Below are positions 11,802-23,856 of a stretch of 64,000 nucleotides of DNA, one piece after another. A program made the translations under genes and the position numbers. The notes beneath the pieces are model-generated. The model was not told the origin of the DNA. It ran no database searches and saw only the letters and a program-made list of their open reading frames with translations. The stretch is taken from the NCBI GenBank assembly GCA_024734495.1, contig JALMQS010000890.1, forward strand, positions 620,001-684,000, written 5' to 3'. This stretch comes from Forficula auricularia. Its lineage: Eukaryota > Arthropoda > Insecta > Dermaptera > Forficulidae. Position 1 is the first letter of the stretch; each line of letters opens with the position of its first letter.

Positions 11802-12046
11802 CTATGAATAAAAATTTCTCTTAAGTATATTTTAAACATAATATATGGGGTGACCTAAAAAATGTAACAGTTTAAAATTTTATCATTCACAATTTTCTAT
11901 TGTTTTCAAATTTAACGGATTTGAAATAATGTAAATAAAGCTTTGAACAAAGAAAATGTATATTAGAGTGTGATATGAGGTTTGAAAACGCAGCGTACTT
12001 GGAAAGATGGGTAGAGGGTGTAGTTTAAAGGAAAAATTGTTTAGAG

Positions 12047-13695
12047 CAGGGCTGTCCAACCCGCGGCCCAGCAGAGCAATGAATGCGGCCCAACATAAAA
12101 TTATAAACTTCCTTAAAACATTGAGATTTTTATGTTACTGGAAAACATATCTTATACAATTTGACCTGATAATTTTTTTTCTTCTAAAATAAGAAGAAAT
12201 TGGAAAATGAAAATCACCCCACAAGTTTTTGAAGAATAAAAGGCAAATTTTCAATTTTGAATGTGAAAAAATATATCAAAATTTCCGGAAAAATACTCAC
12301 CATTTTGGGATATTTTGAACCATTTTTACAGATTTAAATACTTTACGTGCAAACTTTCAGATTGAATATATGGAAATGAAAGAAAAATTTTAATGTCTTA
12401 TTAAAATTTTATAAAAATTATCTATCCAGAAAGAAATATTCCTCCTAGCTTCACAATATTTATTCACTTTTTAGAAATATGAATTTAGATATATACCTAC
12501 TTGAAGATATTTTCGAAAATAAAATTCATTAAAAGCAAAATTATAAGCTCAACTATTAGGTAAAAAAATAGCGAAGTTTCGGATATTTAAAAATTATTCT
12601 TCATCTCATGTTTCCATTTTTATTTTAATATTTAATATTTCAGTAATTCAAACTTATGAAGTGGTAAATGATTTAAAAACAAAATCCTGAAGGAAAACAA
12701 CTTAAAGATTTTTATGTTATGAAATTTTTGCTCCTTTGTCATGGTGGATAACATTATTCTACATTTTATTAACAATATTTTTTGATTAACAAATAATATC
12801 AATTGAATTAGAATATTTTAATTTAATTTAATTTTAATTTTAATCATTCGATTCAAACTCACTAGAATTTAGGGATAAAATTTCAATGCTAGGCATAACT
12901 CTAGGGTCTGACCTTTCATTGAATGACCATATCTCCTCAACCACTGCTAAAGCTGCAGCGATCTCCTTAACCACTTCTAAAGCTGCAGCGCGCAAGCTTG
13001 GTCTCCTATTTAGGTCTTGACGCTGTTATACTCCCAGTCAACTTCTTACACTGTATAAAGCTCAAATTTGTCCCTGTCTCGAATATGGCTCTCATCTGTG
13101 GAGGGGTGCCTCCAAGCATTCTCTTGCTACACTGGATGCGATTCAGAAGCGAACAATTAAGCTAATAGGAGACCCGGCTCTAACCAACTCACTCGACTCC
13201 CTGGCTCACCGAAGAACCGTTTCTGCCCTTTCCTGTACTACAGATACTATCACGGTGTCTGTTCAGTCGAGCTGAAATCAATTATCCCCCCTAAAACCCT
13301 CTTTACGAGAAACACGCGGTTTTTGAACGCTCAGCACCCCTTCGCTGTCAAATTGGATAAAAGTCGAACAAGCGCTTTCGCCAACTCTTTATCCCTATGA
13401 CCTCCAGAGACTGGAACTCGCTCCCTGCCACCATCTTTCCCGCGACTTATAACCTTCAGCTATTTAAGACCCGTATTCACAGATACCTTCGACCCCAGCC
13501 CAGCCCATAAAATTATTTCTTCTTCTTCTTCTTTTCACGATGGAGGGGCCAACCCAGGCCTTTAGGAGATATACCTTTTTGGTGTAACTCCTTCTCTCAT
13601 CATTTTCATTAAAAAAAAAAAAATTATATGCGGCCTGAGGCATTTGTTCTTTCCTCAAATACGGTTGATGTAAGCCAAAAGGTTGGACACTCCTG
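12047..13695. mobile_element. hAT-type non-autonomous element
   Basis: Ends CAGGGCTGTCCAACCCGCGG and AAAAGGTTGGACACTCCTG, flanked by GTTTAGAG / GTTTAGAA (8-bp duplication with one change). Interior is non-coding apart from a LINE insertion at about 12880-13623. Confidence 0.8.
12880..13623 (+). pseudogene. 5'-truncated LINE (jockey-like) reverse transcriptase 3' end
   Basis: Contains LYKAQICPCLEYGSHLWRGA, IQKRTIKLIGDPALTNSLDS, LAHRRTVSALS and, after a frameshift, MTSRDWNSLPATIFPATYNL, LQLFKTRIHRYLR. These are the conserved C-terminal blocks of jockey-type polyproteins. Ends in poly(A) at 13611-13623. Stops and frameshifts show it is dead. Confidence 0.85.
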
Positions 13696-14052
13696 GTTTA
13701 GAACTTGACAATGAAATGGTTCGTCATAAACAGATTCCGGAAAAAGTAGGTACTAGGTACACTTGTAAAAGTTAATTTAGTTATTTAATTTAGTTCGAAT
13801 GATGGTAAGTCGCATCTTATGAATGTTTAAAGCTTTCTTCTAAACTGTCTTTGCACTTAAACTGCGTTTTCAAACTTACAATAGCATTTAAGAATAAATT
13901 TATTTTGTTCAAAGTTTTGCCTGGCTTCACCCTTTATTTCGGATGAATTGAAAAGTAGTGAATATTATGTGAGTAATAAGCTGTTAAAGTGTGTATACAT
14001 TTTTTGTGTGGGGGGGGGGAGTGTTCTCGGTATGTAGACTAAGTGTAATTAC

Positions 14053-14192
14053 CAATATTAGTCCTAGCTCCAAGAAGAGTAGCCATGAAAGTGAGAAAAC
14101 TCTCGACCATAGGGGATTGATTATGATTGTTGAGAAAGAGATGCCCACATGTTGCAAATGGGGACATACTCAACCAATCCAAGATGCGGAAT
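14053..14192 (-). CDS. Ubr3: Ubr3 exon
   Basis: Reads FRILDWLSMSPFATCGHLFL and on to ESFLTFMATLLGARTNIG. The acceptor is ttgcag|ATTCC (phase 2) and the donor ATTG|GTAATT (phase 1). The intron to the previous exon is only 76 bp, with canonical ends. Matches the 'MLESFL..LLLG.RTN.G' region of UBR3. Confidence 0.9.
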
Positions 14193-14268
14193 CTGCAAAT
14201 AAAGCGATTTATTAATATGTTTCATGTTTATTGAATGAATAAGTAATTATTATTTTCATTTGAATTAC

Positions 14269-14450
14269 TTGTCTATAACAGCTGTAAGGAAAACTTCAGA
14301 TGGCAGCCGGGTGGCAATTACTTGAAGTAAGAATAAATCTGCATCAACCATTGAATTACAGAAATTGCATTGGATATAAGTCATAGCTTGGCCTCTCATT
14401 TGAAGACCATTTTTAGCCCAAAGTTGAGCCAAAATTTCATAAAATCCAGC
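14269..14450 (-). CDS. Ubr3: Ubr3 exon
   Basis: Encodes AGFYEILAQLWAKNGLQMRG, then QAMTYIQCNFCNSMVDADLF and a tail ending VFLTAVID(K). The donor is GACAA|GTAATT (phase 2). To keep frame with the previous exon the first base must be the G at 14450, so the intron would end in ..CAA. The canonical acceptor AG lies one base further in (exon from 14449). Strong UBR3 family block. Confidence 0.88.
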
Positions 14451-14834
14451 TTGAAAAAGAAAAAAATAGATTTTATTAAAGAGTCTAATTATTAGAAATT
14501 ATTCTGATAGGAAAGAAGTGAATCATTAAAAAAAGTCAATTTTTATTAATCTAATTTAGTTGTTTCTCTTTTTAGTAATAATTCGTTAAAAAGCTGAAAA
14601 ATGGAAGGCTTTTTTTTGGAACGAAGTTTTCATTTTTCAGCCAACCCGGAAATAAAAAAAGTAAAAATATTTAAATCCAAAATTCTGAATAAAAAAAAAA
14701 AACTAAAAAAAATTGTCATTTAAATCATAAAGTAGTTATTGATTTATTTTGATTGGATAATGTAAAATTTTATATGGTATTAATTTCATATAGCATTATT
14801 TAAATAATTCTCAACTTTAAAATTTTACTTAGGG

Positions 14835-15092
14835 AAAGTGGTGTAGGTTTAAGGTGAAACATGATATTAATTAATAAAGTAAAGGGTGTGTAGTTTCACA
14901 GGGAATGAAATAAAACTCAAAGAGGTTTATACAAACTCAATATATTTCGAATTAAAAACAGTTTTTAACCTGTAAACTCCTAATGATGGACTAATAATCC
15001 GAAATATATTGAGTTTGTATAAACCTCTTTGAGTTTTATTTCATTCACTGTGAGCTATACACCCTTTACTTTATTAATCAACTTTAAAAACT
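14835..15092. mobile_element. Foldback element with CTAATGATGG/CCGAAA hairpin
   Basis: Arms 'attaataaagtaaagggtgt...gaggtttatacaaactcaat' at 14868-14947 and inverted at 14998-15081, with a hairpin module at 14979-15004. A second copy lies at 19722-19946. Confidence 0.65.
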
Positions 15093-16272
15093 AAAGATAG
15101 TAATTTTATACACATATTTTGATTTTCAATACTTATTTAATATATTCAAGAAAATAATGGAGTTATACAATTATTATTAATAATAGCCAGTATTTATGGA
15201 GTGTGATTTTTTAAGGGGATAAAATTTTTGATCGTATTTTATAAGCTAATATTTTAAAAATAATGTAAGGAATCCCCTGTTCCTGGCGGGGGTCTCCCCG
15301 ACCCCACACGTTTGAATTTTTTAATAGTTTCAAATTGACCCTCCATTTTAAAATAGTTGTTTTAAATTTTCCCTTCCATAACTGAAAAGCTATAAGCCCG
15401 AAAATCCTCAAACACGAATTTCTAGCTATGGCCCTGGAAAGGGTTGAATTATTTCAGAGTAATAGGTCCTCGCGGGAGATGCTGTGTACCACTGCACAGA
15501 AGTCAGAGAGACCTCACGTATCGAATCTTGATAAAGTTTTACGCGTGTTATTTATGTTAGATGCGGTTTTATCTGGAAGGTCAAGCCAAGCGCCCGTATT
15601 TTAGGCATTCGAGTTCAATTCCCGAAGGGGAGAAAATAACCGCTCTGTCATTTAATAGAAAACTATCCATAACTTGTGATTTTCTTTATAAAGTTTTTCC
15701 TTTTTATTTTATATTATTTTCACTTTTTATAGAAGCTATATAAATTTAGTGGCTGAAAATGTTTGATAATAAAGTAAAGAAACGCTCCGGACAAAATTGA
15801 CAATAAATAATATCAAATCAAGGGGGGGAAGGACCAAATCGTCACCTTAGAATGTAAATCTGCTAACTCACAAGGAAATTTTACAGGGCAGAGAAAAAAC
15901 AAACAAAATTTAATATTTTAAAAGAGAAAGAATTCAATCTTTAGGACAAATTCTAAGATTTTAGTTGAAATATTATTAAATTGCGATATCAGAGGGGATT
16001 CATCCCCTCAGGAGTTGAACCTGAGAACTAACATGCTTTCCTGTTAGTTCTCAGCATATAGTAATATAGAGTGGAAGGCTACCGAATATCGAAAAGCGCT
16101 CTCTAGCGGCTCGGAGAACATTATTCTTAGTCCTTAAGAGCTATTCAAAGATCATAGTCATAGGACATTCAAAGCCTTTGTCATAGATAAAAGATTCATA
16201 CAGGCTTTGTGCTAAACGTTCATTTAGAAAATTTTCCAACGTACAAATTTATAGATTAAAATATTATTAAAT

Positions 16273-16373
16273 ATGCCTAGTTCTCGACGTCAATGTTTTG
16301 TGAAAGGTTGCTTTCGCGACACAAAATCAGATAAAGAACATACTTTTTTTAAACGACCTAAAAATCCTGAAAT
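16273..16373 (+). CDS. THAP-domain exon of transposon
   Basis: MPSSRRQCFVKGCFRDTKSD then KEHTFFKRPKNPEM, followed by donor AAT|GTAAGT. The spacing C-x4-C with an N-terminal MP and F..RP matches the start of a THAP zinc finger, the DNA-binding domain of P-element transposases. No second exon with the remaining Cys/His or a catalytic domain is seen, so this is a remnant. Confidence 0.65.
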
Positions 16374-16548
16374 GTAAGTACCCTATATAAAATTAACTAG
16401 TAATTTATTTCTTTGATTTTTATATGTTAATTCTTTAATAATTTAATTATAGAGCTAAAGAGAGCGGTTCCCGCCATTTTATTGCCCATTCCGAACCGCC
16501 AGAGAGCTCTGTAACTCGTATACGCTAAAATACATTGGCTCCTTATGG

Positions 16549-16939
16549 CAGTGGTTCTCAACCTTTGTAAGCTCTGACCCAAATTTGAGAAATATGTTCA
16601 TGTCGCGACCCCCCCCCCCGTCCAAAAAAAATTTAATTTCCTTTTTATAGACGATACTTGAGAAATTTTCTTCAATTTTCAATGATGACTTTTTTTAACT
16701 CATAATATTACCATATTTTGTAACAATTAAGATAATCAAAGGTACTTTTCGATCTAAGGAAAATTTTATGAAAAAGAATATGTTTTTCATATTTTCATTT
16801 TTTATAGTATTGCATAAATCAAAATATATTTTTCAACTTATAATATTAAGTAAAATATTTGATTAACGACTCTGCACGACCCAAAGAATATGCTTTGTGA
16901 CCCAATTTTGGGTCGCGGCCCATAGGTTAAGAACCACTG
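16549..16939. mobile_element. hAT MITE (CAGTGGTTCTCAACC)
   Basis: Ends CAGTGGTTCTCAACCTTTG and GGTTAAGAACCACTG with perfect 8-bp duplication CCTTATGG (16541-16548, 16940-16947). Contains a C run at 16608-16619. Non-coding. Confidence 0.9.
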
Positions 16940-17405
16940 CCTTATGGAGCCTTCCACTCTATATTAGTCTATGGTTCTCAGGTTCGACTCCTGAGGGATG
17001 AATCCCCTCTGATATCGCAATTTAATAATAATTCTACTAAAATCCTAGAATTTGTTCTAAAGATTGAATTCTTTCTCTTTTAAATACATCTTGTTTAATC
17101 TGAACCCGAGGTGATTTTTTGAAAAACATTCCAACTATTTTCAAAAAAAGATGATCAAAACATTAGTTTTAAAATTTAATATTGTTATTATGGAAAGAAA
17201 CTATTTTTCACATTTTTTCCCTACAACTTAAGATCGTAATTTTAAGTACCAGTTTTACTTGGACGATGCTGCATTTCTTTTTCTTTCGAACGGTATTAAT
17301 ATGTCATATATGATAAAAAATGGATTTAGCTGGTTTACACTCTAAGGCGACGAAATGCTACCCCAATGCGGATGTTCATGATAATCAATTTTCCTTATAA
17401 ATTAA

Positions 17406-18274
17406 GGTAGTTTGTTTCGCGACAATACTAGCAAAAAGTTAATGCTAGAGTATATAGAACAGACAATAAGGATTCATAATTCATAAGCCCAAAACTTTTT
17501 GCTGTTTATATACCACTACTAGCCAATCCCGTGCTCGTTTGACAAATCTGGCAACATTGTCCGAGCTTGAATATTTTTATCATAGAAATGACAGATAAAA
17601 TACATTATAAAGGTCGATTTATAAAACAAAAAGTTCTTAATAAGCGATTGAAAGCTGTTGCGACAATGACTGAAGCGAAAAAACGTCAAAAAAGTACTAA
17701 AGTTAACACACTTTTTAGGTTAAATACATGCGTTGTTGCCAGCTTGTTTTTAGTGTAAATTTTTTCATTATACATTTTTCATTATTTATTCATTATTATC
17801 TCAGAAAGTGTTTTGTAACTATGAATTAAAATTTTCTTAAAAAAACTATTAGTTATTATTTAATGTTGGTTTAGTTTTTTATAACAGTGGTAAGAAGAGT
17901 TTCTTAATTATAAATAAATATGTATGTAAACTTTCCGATATCCCGTATAGTGCAATGTATAAGAGTCTGAAAAACTCTATATTTGGAATTTAACGAGGGG
18001 TGAACAGCGATTGGAATTAGGTGTACACGTCTTTGGAATTATTTTGGAATTCATTAGAAGAATGCCCTTTCATCTATTGTCTTCTACTTGGAGATAAAAG
18101 TGGAAGTAGGTGTACACAATATTAGGTCGCGGTTCACCTCACGGAATTTAATATCTCCGGAACTATATTGTTCATAAATTTCGTTTTTCCACCAATCGAT
18201 GCAGAACTATTTAAATAATAATCTGTCTAAATTTCAAAAAATCCTAAGAAAATCCATTTGGTGAAATAACTATC
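17406..18274. mobile_element. TTAA-flanked element, subfamily A, copy 2
   Basis: TTAA | GGTAGTTTGTTTCGCGACAA ... GAAATAACTATC | TTAA. Collinear with copies 1 and 3. A short frame MTDKIHYKGRFIKQKVLNKR at 17588 is shared with copy 1 (6744 onward), so the family may once have had coding capacity. Contains a 149-bp insertion at 17994. Confidence 0.75.
17994..18142. mobile_element. 149-bp MITE with 9-bp target duplication
   Basis: Ends CGAGGGGTGAACAGCGATTG and GGTCGCGGTTCACCTCAC, with target duplication GGAATTTAA (17985-17993, 18143-18151). The uninterrupted site is visible in the sister elements. A second copy at 21807-21934. Nine-base duplications suggest a Mutator-like source. Confidence 0.75.
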
Positions 18275-19721
18275 TTAAACAAATCCCCTATTCTCGGCAA
18301 AAAAAAAAAAACTTGTTAAATGTTTATTTTTTATTATTTTTTTTTTTTTTTTGAATAAAATACTTTTACATAAGAAGATCAAAATATTAATTTTCTTTTC
18401 TCTTAATTTTAAATTCCAGCGCAACGTCAAAAGGCGAGTGACCCTGGGGCTGGTCACGTGACCCGTTCGAGCGCCCTCTCTTTCTTAGAGCTTTTTTTTT
18501 CCTAGGGAGGGAAGTGATAGTTGAATTCGTTGCATCGTTGCAAGTTGAAATTAAAACCTCCTCAAGTCAGACCCTGAGTCAGACATAGCAGATGGGCAGC
18601 CCTGCCATTGTACGAGGAGATCCTTAACATTTCATTTTATTATCATTTCATGCGGTGCTCACCTCCTAACAGGTAACGGACGTATATTAATTAACATTTC
18701 ATCTCAATCTCACAACTCTTAACGGTTTAAAATCAACAAAGAATAGAGAAAAAAATTCTTTAGTCATTAATTAATAAATTAAAACAAAACGAAAATAAAA
18801 ATAAAATATATTAATGCATGAAATAAAATGCAATAGCAACTGTGCCCGCATTTATTTATATATAATTTTTAAAATTAATTTAATTAAAATTGTTTCAAAG
18901 AGTATAATAAAATTTTAGCAATGCCAATAGGGGGATTCCCTAGAATAAATAGGACCAATTCATCTTAAATTAAGCATCGCATGACATATTAAGACATTAT
19001 ATCATAAAAACCAAACGAGACTAAATTGATAGATAAAGAACAATTAACTCATATTAGGTGTTTAATGTTAAATAGAATAGTTTCATATAATTTAATGAAT
19101 AAAAATATATACATTTTTTTTAATAGGGTTGAATAACTATAAACTCCCATCTTTGAGATTAGAACAAATCATTGAATGTGATATTTTTATAAAACTTTGT
19201 GAATAATACAACGAATTGGTCTGAATCGCCTGAAATTATTCCAATAAATATACCGAGTTATAATACTGGGAGACCTCTCACTTTTTGATTGCTCTTACAT
19301 TTTTTACAAATTTCTTGATGTAACAAGTTATAGAAAACTAAGGCCCCATTTCACCAAAAATTAGCCTCTAACTTAAATTGTATTTCTCCTGGGGATATCG
19401 GACTAAGAGTTCATAATAGTTTAAAGACCAATTTAACACTTTTATTTATCATAAGTTTAAAAGAAATCACAAGAAAGTGTAATATAATAAATCCTAATTG
19501 TCATGGATAATTTTTATTGCATGTCAGAAGGGTTCTGTTCACTCCCTGAGAAATTATCTATGTTAAATCGGATCTAGTATACAGTACTCTCTCGTGATTT
19601 CTTTAGAAATTTAAAGTCTGCTTCTATAGGCAATTTGAACTATTATATTCAATAGCATAAGTTCTTAAGAGAAAAAATACTATAAATTTTATTGTGATGG
19701 CTGAAGCATGATTTTTACTTA

Positions 19722-19946
19722 GGGAAAGTGGTGTAGGTTTTAGGTGAAACATGATATTAATTAATAAAGTAAAGGGAGTGTAGTTTCACAGTGAATGAAA
19801 TAAAACCCCAGTCCATCATCAGGAGTTTACAGATTAAAAACTAAGTTACTACTACTAATAATCCGAAATGTATTGAGTTTGTATAAACCTCGTTGAGTTT
19901 TATTTCATTCACTGTGAAACTACACTCCCTTTACTTTATTAATTGA
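19722..19946. mobile_element. Foldback element, copy of 14835 family
   Basis: Shares 'cttagggaaagtggtgtagg' and the arm 'attaataaagtaaaggg', inverted at 19928-19945. The left arm contains CCATCATCAGGAG, the mirror of the hairpin module. Confidence 0.65.
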
Positions 19947-20066
19947 AGCATGATTCTTGAATTATTATGACATTGCTCACAATAAGGGATGAATATTTAA
20001 TTTAAATAATATTAAGGAAATAATAGCTAAACGAATAATAATTCTATTTTTTTTTCTTACAGGAAA

Positions 20067-20252
20067 ATGAATTTATTTGCATTGTGGACTTGTATACTTT
20101 TAACAATAATCAGTTTCGGCCGAACTTCCGCTTTCGCATTCCATGAAGCGGAAATTTTAATTAAAATTGCATATGAAATATCACAAGAGATAACCGAAGT
20201 TTGGGATGCCTATTCCTCAAGATATGAGCAAATCCCAGCTACTAAAGCAAAG
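20067..20252 (+). CDS. DUF4803-like upstream N-terminal module, exon 1 (signal peptide)
   Basis: Begins MNLFALWTCILLTIISFGRT with a hydrophobic secretory signal peptide (residues 1-23 or so), then an acidic helical stretch ending ATKAK. The ATG lies six bases after a good acceptor (ttcttacag|GAAA), so the 5' UTR is probably spliced. The donor is AAG|GTCTAA, phase 0. It shows the same layout as the start of the downstream module at 30309 (signal peptide, then amphipathic helices), though the sequences have diverged. Function of the family is unknown; extracellular location is inferred. Confidence 0.72.
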
Positions 20253-20297
20253 GTCTAAATCTTTTTTTTAAGTACCTAAATTTAATATAATAATAAA

Positions 20298-20805
20298 ACT
20301 TGAGCAAGATGCTAGGTAGGTTTCACAAAATTGCGTTTTGGGGGTGAGCCCTCTCAAAAAATTTAAATATTTTAAATAACCAATTAGAAGTGTATAAAAA
20401 TACAATTATTGATTATATATTATAATAAATTAACTAAACATTCCTTCTATTGTTCGCACATTGAATATTGATATTAGGATAATTATACCCTTTCAGGTAC
20501 CATTCCATTCCTTATAATAGCAGGTATAGTTGACCATCAGCTGGTTAAAAACTCAATTGTTCCATTTGTTGAAAATATTAATTCTTAGTACACTTTCTCC
20601 TCTTCCTCCTACCTTCCCCTCACCACATACATTTCTAAAAAAAAAATTATTTGTAAAATTATTTTTCCAATTTATAATCAGTTTTCTCTGACTCCTGATG
20701 ATGGGCTCACCCCCGAAATATATCGAATTCAAAAACTCAATTTTGTTTTATTTCTCTTTTTGTGAAACCCACCTACCTAGCATCTTGCTCAAGTTTTATT
20801 ATTAT
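20298..20805. mobile_element. Foldback element with CTGATGA/GAAA hairpin
   Basis: Arm 'aacttgagcaagatgctagg' (20299) recurs inverted at 20776-20796. It carries CTGATGATGGGCTCACCCCC plus GAAA at 20695-20718. Lies in the intron following exon 1 of the upstream DUF4803 module. Confidence 0.7.
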
Positions 20806-20944
20806 ATTAAAATGTTTCATCTAGAACCAACACCTAACTCCTTAAAAGTTACCTAAATTTAAGCTCACTTGCTTCGTCTGGAACTAAACAAAAGCCTTGC
20901 ATGAGGCAATTATTTCTTTAGAAGTAATCTGGTCATTCTAAAAA

Positions 20945-21043
20945 GGGCCAGTTGTATGTCGGTTTGTAAAGTCTTTGTTAAAGTTAATAAAGGGTAAAAC
21001 CTTAGAATTCACATTGTGCTCGGTGGGATGGCCAATCAGATGA

Positions 21044-21094
<51 letters not shown>

Positions 21095-21179
21095 ATCTGA
21101 TTGGCCATTCGGCCGGGCACAAGGCGAATTCTAAGGTTTTACCCTTTGTTAACTTTAACAAAGACTTTACAACCGGCCC
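20945..21179. mobile_element. PIF/Harbinger-like MITE copy 2 with (GT)n apex
   Basis: Ends GGGCCAGTTGTATGTCGG and GACTTTACAACCGGCCC. Its loop is expanded into a GT microsatellite at 21044-21092, between GGCCAATCAGATGA and TCATCTGATTGGCC. Confidence 0.8.
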
Positions 21180-21430
21180 TAAGAGAGGTCAGACCCCAAA
21201 TTGACACTCAACATTGATATTGTTCCATTGGAAACAAGGGTAATCTTGAATGGTTCTATCGATGCGTTTGGATATTAGACAGCAATGTGTCTGGAATGTA
21301 TAACTAAGTTATGAGTTAGCATTTTTCATAGATCCTAATGATAATGGGCCAATTGGAGAAAATCAGCAACCCCTAGAGGCAGGCGCTCTTAAGAGGGATT
21401 AACTCACTTTTCCCTAATAAGAATAAGTTT

Positions 21431-21713
21431 AAAGGAAACAATAAAAGAGTATCTTCTGCAGGAAAAGTATTTTTTTTTTTAGTTCGAGGGCTTTGCCCTC
21501 TTCATCAGTCTATTACAATTGATTCGCAGGAATTGACACTATCACACATCAATTCTTGTGAATCTATTTTAATGGATTGATGAAGAGGCCAAAGACCTAG
21601 AAACTCTAGTCTCGTTATAAATAAATTAAAAAATGTATTTTTCCAGCAGAAGACTCTCCTTTAATTTATAAAAATTCCGCTACTCTCGGCAATAATAAAC
21701 TTTCAATTTAAGA
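21431..21713. mobile_element. Foldback element with paired hammerhead-like hairpins
   Basis: Begins 'ggaaacaataaaagagta' and ends 'tgctactctcggcaat'. A hairpin CTGATGA-GAGGGC..GCCCTC-GAAC is on the minus strand at 21483-21509, with a diverged plus-strand partner at 21578-21604. Same family as 8823-9003, 24060-24234 and 33540-33692. Confidence 0.65.
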
Positions 21714-21806
21714 ATAAGTTTATTTTTTTAATCTCTGTTAACGAGCGCCCCAAGCAGTTGGCAAAATATGTAAAGGGGTGAATTTACAGTGAATGATGAT
21801 TGATCC

Positions 21807-21934
21807 CGAGGGGTTAACCGCGACCTAAAATCGTGTACACCTACTTCCACTTTCATTTCCAAGTAGAAGACAATAGATTATCTAATGAATTCCAAAGACG
21901 GTGTACACCTAATTCCAATCGCGGTCCACCCCTC
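21807..21934. mobile_element. Second copy of the GAGGGGT MITE
   Basis: Inverse orientation relative to 17994-18142, sharing 'gtgtacacctacttccact'. Target duplication GATTGATCC (21798-21806, 21935-21943). Confidence 0.75.
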
Positions 21935-22239
21935 GATTGATCCTATGTATCTTGAATAGCTATAACCACATCATAATTTCTGCCAATCGCAGGCAATTTA
22001 CTTCATTTAGTATCAAAACAAACATTAAAAGTGTAAAAAGCAAAATCGGATAAGCGGAATATATTACGCCCTGTCTCATTTATTTTTATAATCAATTTTA
22101 AAAATTAACTTTAAAGAAGCTAGAGATTTCCAGCGTGAATAAATTTTATTGGAGTTTCAAGCTAGAAAAGTATGAATTACAAAAAAAAAATTAAATTATT
22201 AAAATCTATTATTAATAAGTTAAAATTATATTGAGTGGA

Positions 22240-22400
22240 TTTTGATGAGGCAGTCCAAAATTCAAAAAAAGAGATAATTTCTTTTTTATTCAAAAACCGT
22301 AGTTTCGGAGTCTTATTCCCTACTTCTTCAGGATTTTGAAAGGCCAGTGAAGGAAATGGACTGCCCTCATCAAAATCAACTCAATCACTTATCAGTCGGT
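22240..22400. repeat. Foldback remnant with CTGAAGAAG module
   Basis: 'gattttgatgaggcagtcca' (22238) is inverted at 22362-22381, with GTTTCGGAG...CTTCTTCAGGA between. A degenerate member of the hairpin group. Confidence 0.5.
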
Positions 22401-22606
22401 CTCCAAAAACTACTTCAATCTTATTAAAATTATATTATTGTATCGAATCTTATAACTATATTAAAACTTGGTCATAGAAAAAATTATCAAGCAACATGGG
22501 TAAAAATTATGATAAAATGACGAGATAATACGAACGCGCTATTTCCTTCCTGAATATCTTTCCTTTGAAAATGAAATGCACAATATTAATAAATATAGAT
22601 ATGAGT

Positions 22607-22735
22607 TTTTTTTTTTTTTAATGATATTGATGTGAGAAGTAGATACACCAGAAGGTCCATCCCCTAAAGGCCTGTATGGGCTGGCCCCTCCATCGTGAAA
22701 AGAACAGAGTAGAAGGAAAGAAGCCGGGATCACGA
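22607..22735 (-). pseudogene. LINE 3' end fragment
   Basis: A T run at 22608-22619 followed by 'ccctaaaggcctgtatgggc' matches, in reverse, the 3' UTR of the LINE at 13540-13600. Severely 5' truncated. Confidence 0.6.
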
Positions 22736-23062
22736 GCCAAATCTCAGAAACTTAGATTCAATCCAATATCCAATTTACTAAATTTTTAGGGGCTTCGAGC
22801 AGTGGTAAATTCTCCGATCGATAAATTAGGTTTTTAAATTTATCTCCCACTTAAAGAGTTTGAACTGGCTTAGTTTACACCGTCCACTTAGTCCAGGGAC
22901 CAAACGATTATTTCGTATCAAATTCTCGGGATAAACGATAGCTTGGTATTGAAAGTTTTAAGAAAACATACGCCTACCTAAACACAGTTGTAAAATATTT
23001 TTCAGCCAGTAACACTTTTCTTTCTTTCTTTGACATCTTTGTTTTTTAAATTTAGTAAAGAT

Positions 23063-23212
23063 AAAAGTAAATAAATATTTTGTGAGATATTAATTTACTA
23101 TGAGTTAGGTTTTCTAGGTCACTTGTTTCAAGTTAAAAGTGGTCTAGAAAACCTCTAACTCATAGTAAATTAATATCTCACAAAATATTTATTTACTTTT
23201 ATCTTTATTAAA
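23063..23212. repeat. Near-perfect palindrome
   Basis: 'aagtaaataaatattttgtg...gaggttttctag' folds back on itself within 150 bp. One arm recurs at 56950-57040. No coding content. Confidence 0.6.
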
Positions 23213-23856
23213 CATGTTTCACCTTGCACAAACACCACAATCTCTATTAATTTTTAAATTTAGACAAAATAGATTCAACTTTCTTCCTCCATAGAAGTCT
23301 GTCTATTGTTTTTCTCAGAACGTTGCTCCTTTCATCGAAATAACTTTATAGAGTATTTTTCATGGTGTAGTATCCCATGTTTGTGTTGACATAAAACACA
23401 ATCAAAGATGTTGTTTTCTTCAAAGATTATATTTATAACAGATGTACACATATTTATAAATAAAATCAATTGTAATTATTTATTTTTTCTTTGAGACGCC
23501 TGATGAAGCCAAAATAAAGTTGGCGAAACGTCGCATAAATCAATGACAATTTTTTGATTTACACCTTTCCTGTCCAAATAGCTGCAAATGTACTTGATTA
23601 TAAATATCATATTTTATTAAGAAGTGAATTTAATTTTATTTAGCAAGCGCTAACTAGCTTGCCGGGCCGTTAGCCAAACCCTTAAGGCGAATTTTTTCTT
23701 TTGATTCGTTCCTAAATAAAATTAAATTCACTTCTTAATATTATAATTGGGTTAATTTTTGAAAAAATTCCATCTTTTTTCAAAAAAGAAAACTCTAAAA
23801 AGATGCTTAAATCTTTACATTAATAATATTTTATGTTGTTGTTTTTTCATTTCCAG

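Larger units (their letters stand above)
11935..13925. repeat. Outer inverted repeat around the 12-kb hAT nest
   Basis: 'ctttgaacaaa...gtttgaaaacgcag' (11940-11995) recurs inverted at 13865-13915. It encloses a hAT element, which itself holds a LINE fragment. Rest of the interval 12100-12880 is AT-rich with no recognisable gene. Confidence 0.5.
16055..16973 (+). mobile_element. P-like DNA transposon remnant with THAP exon
   Basis: Terminal inverted repeats (left catatagtaatatagagtgg, right ccactctatattagtctatg) and an 8-bp duplication GTTCTCAG (16047-16054, 16974-16981). It encodes a THAP N-terminus at 16273-16373 and has a hAT MITE inserted at 16549. It landed in a copy of the B-box repeat. 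A related terminus occurs at 24978. Confidence 0.7.
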
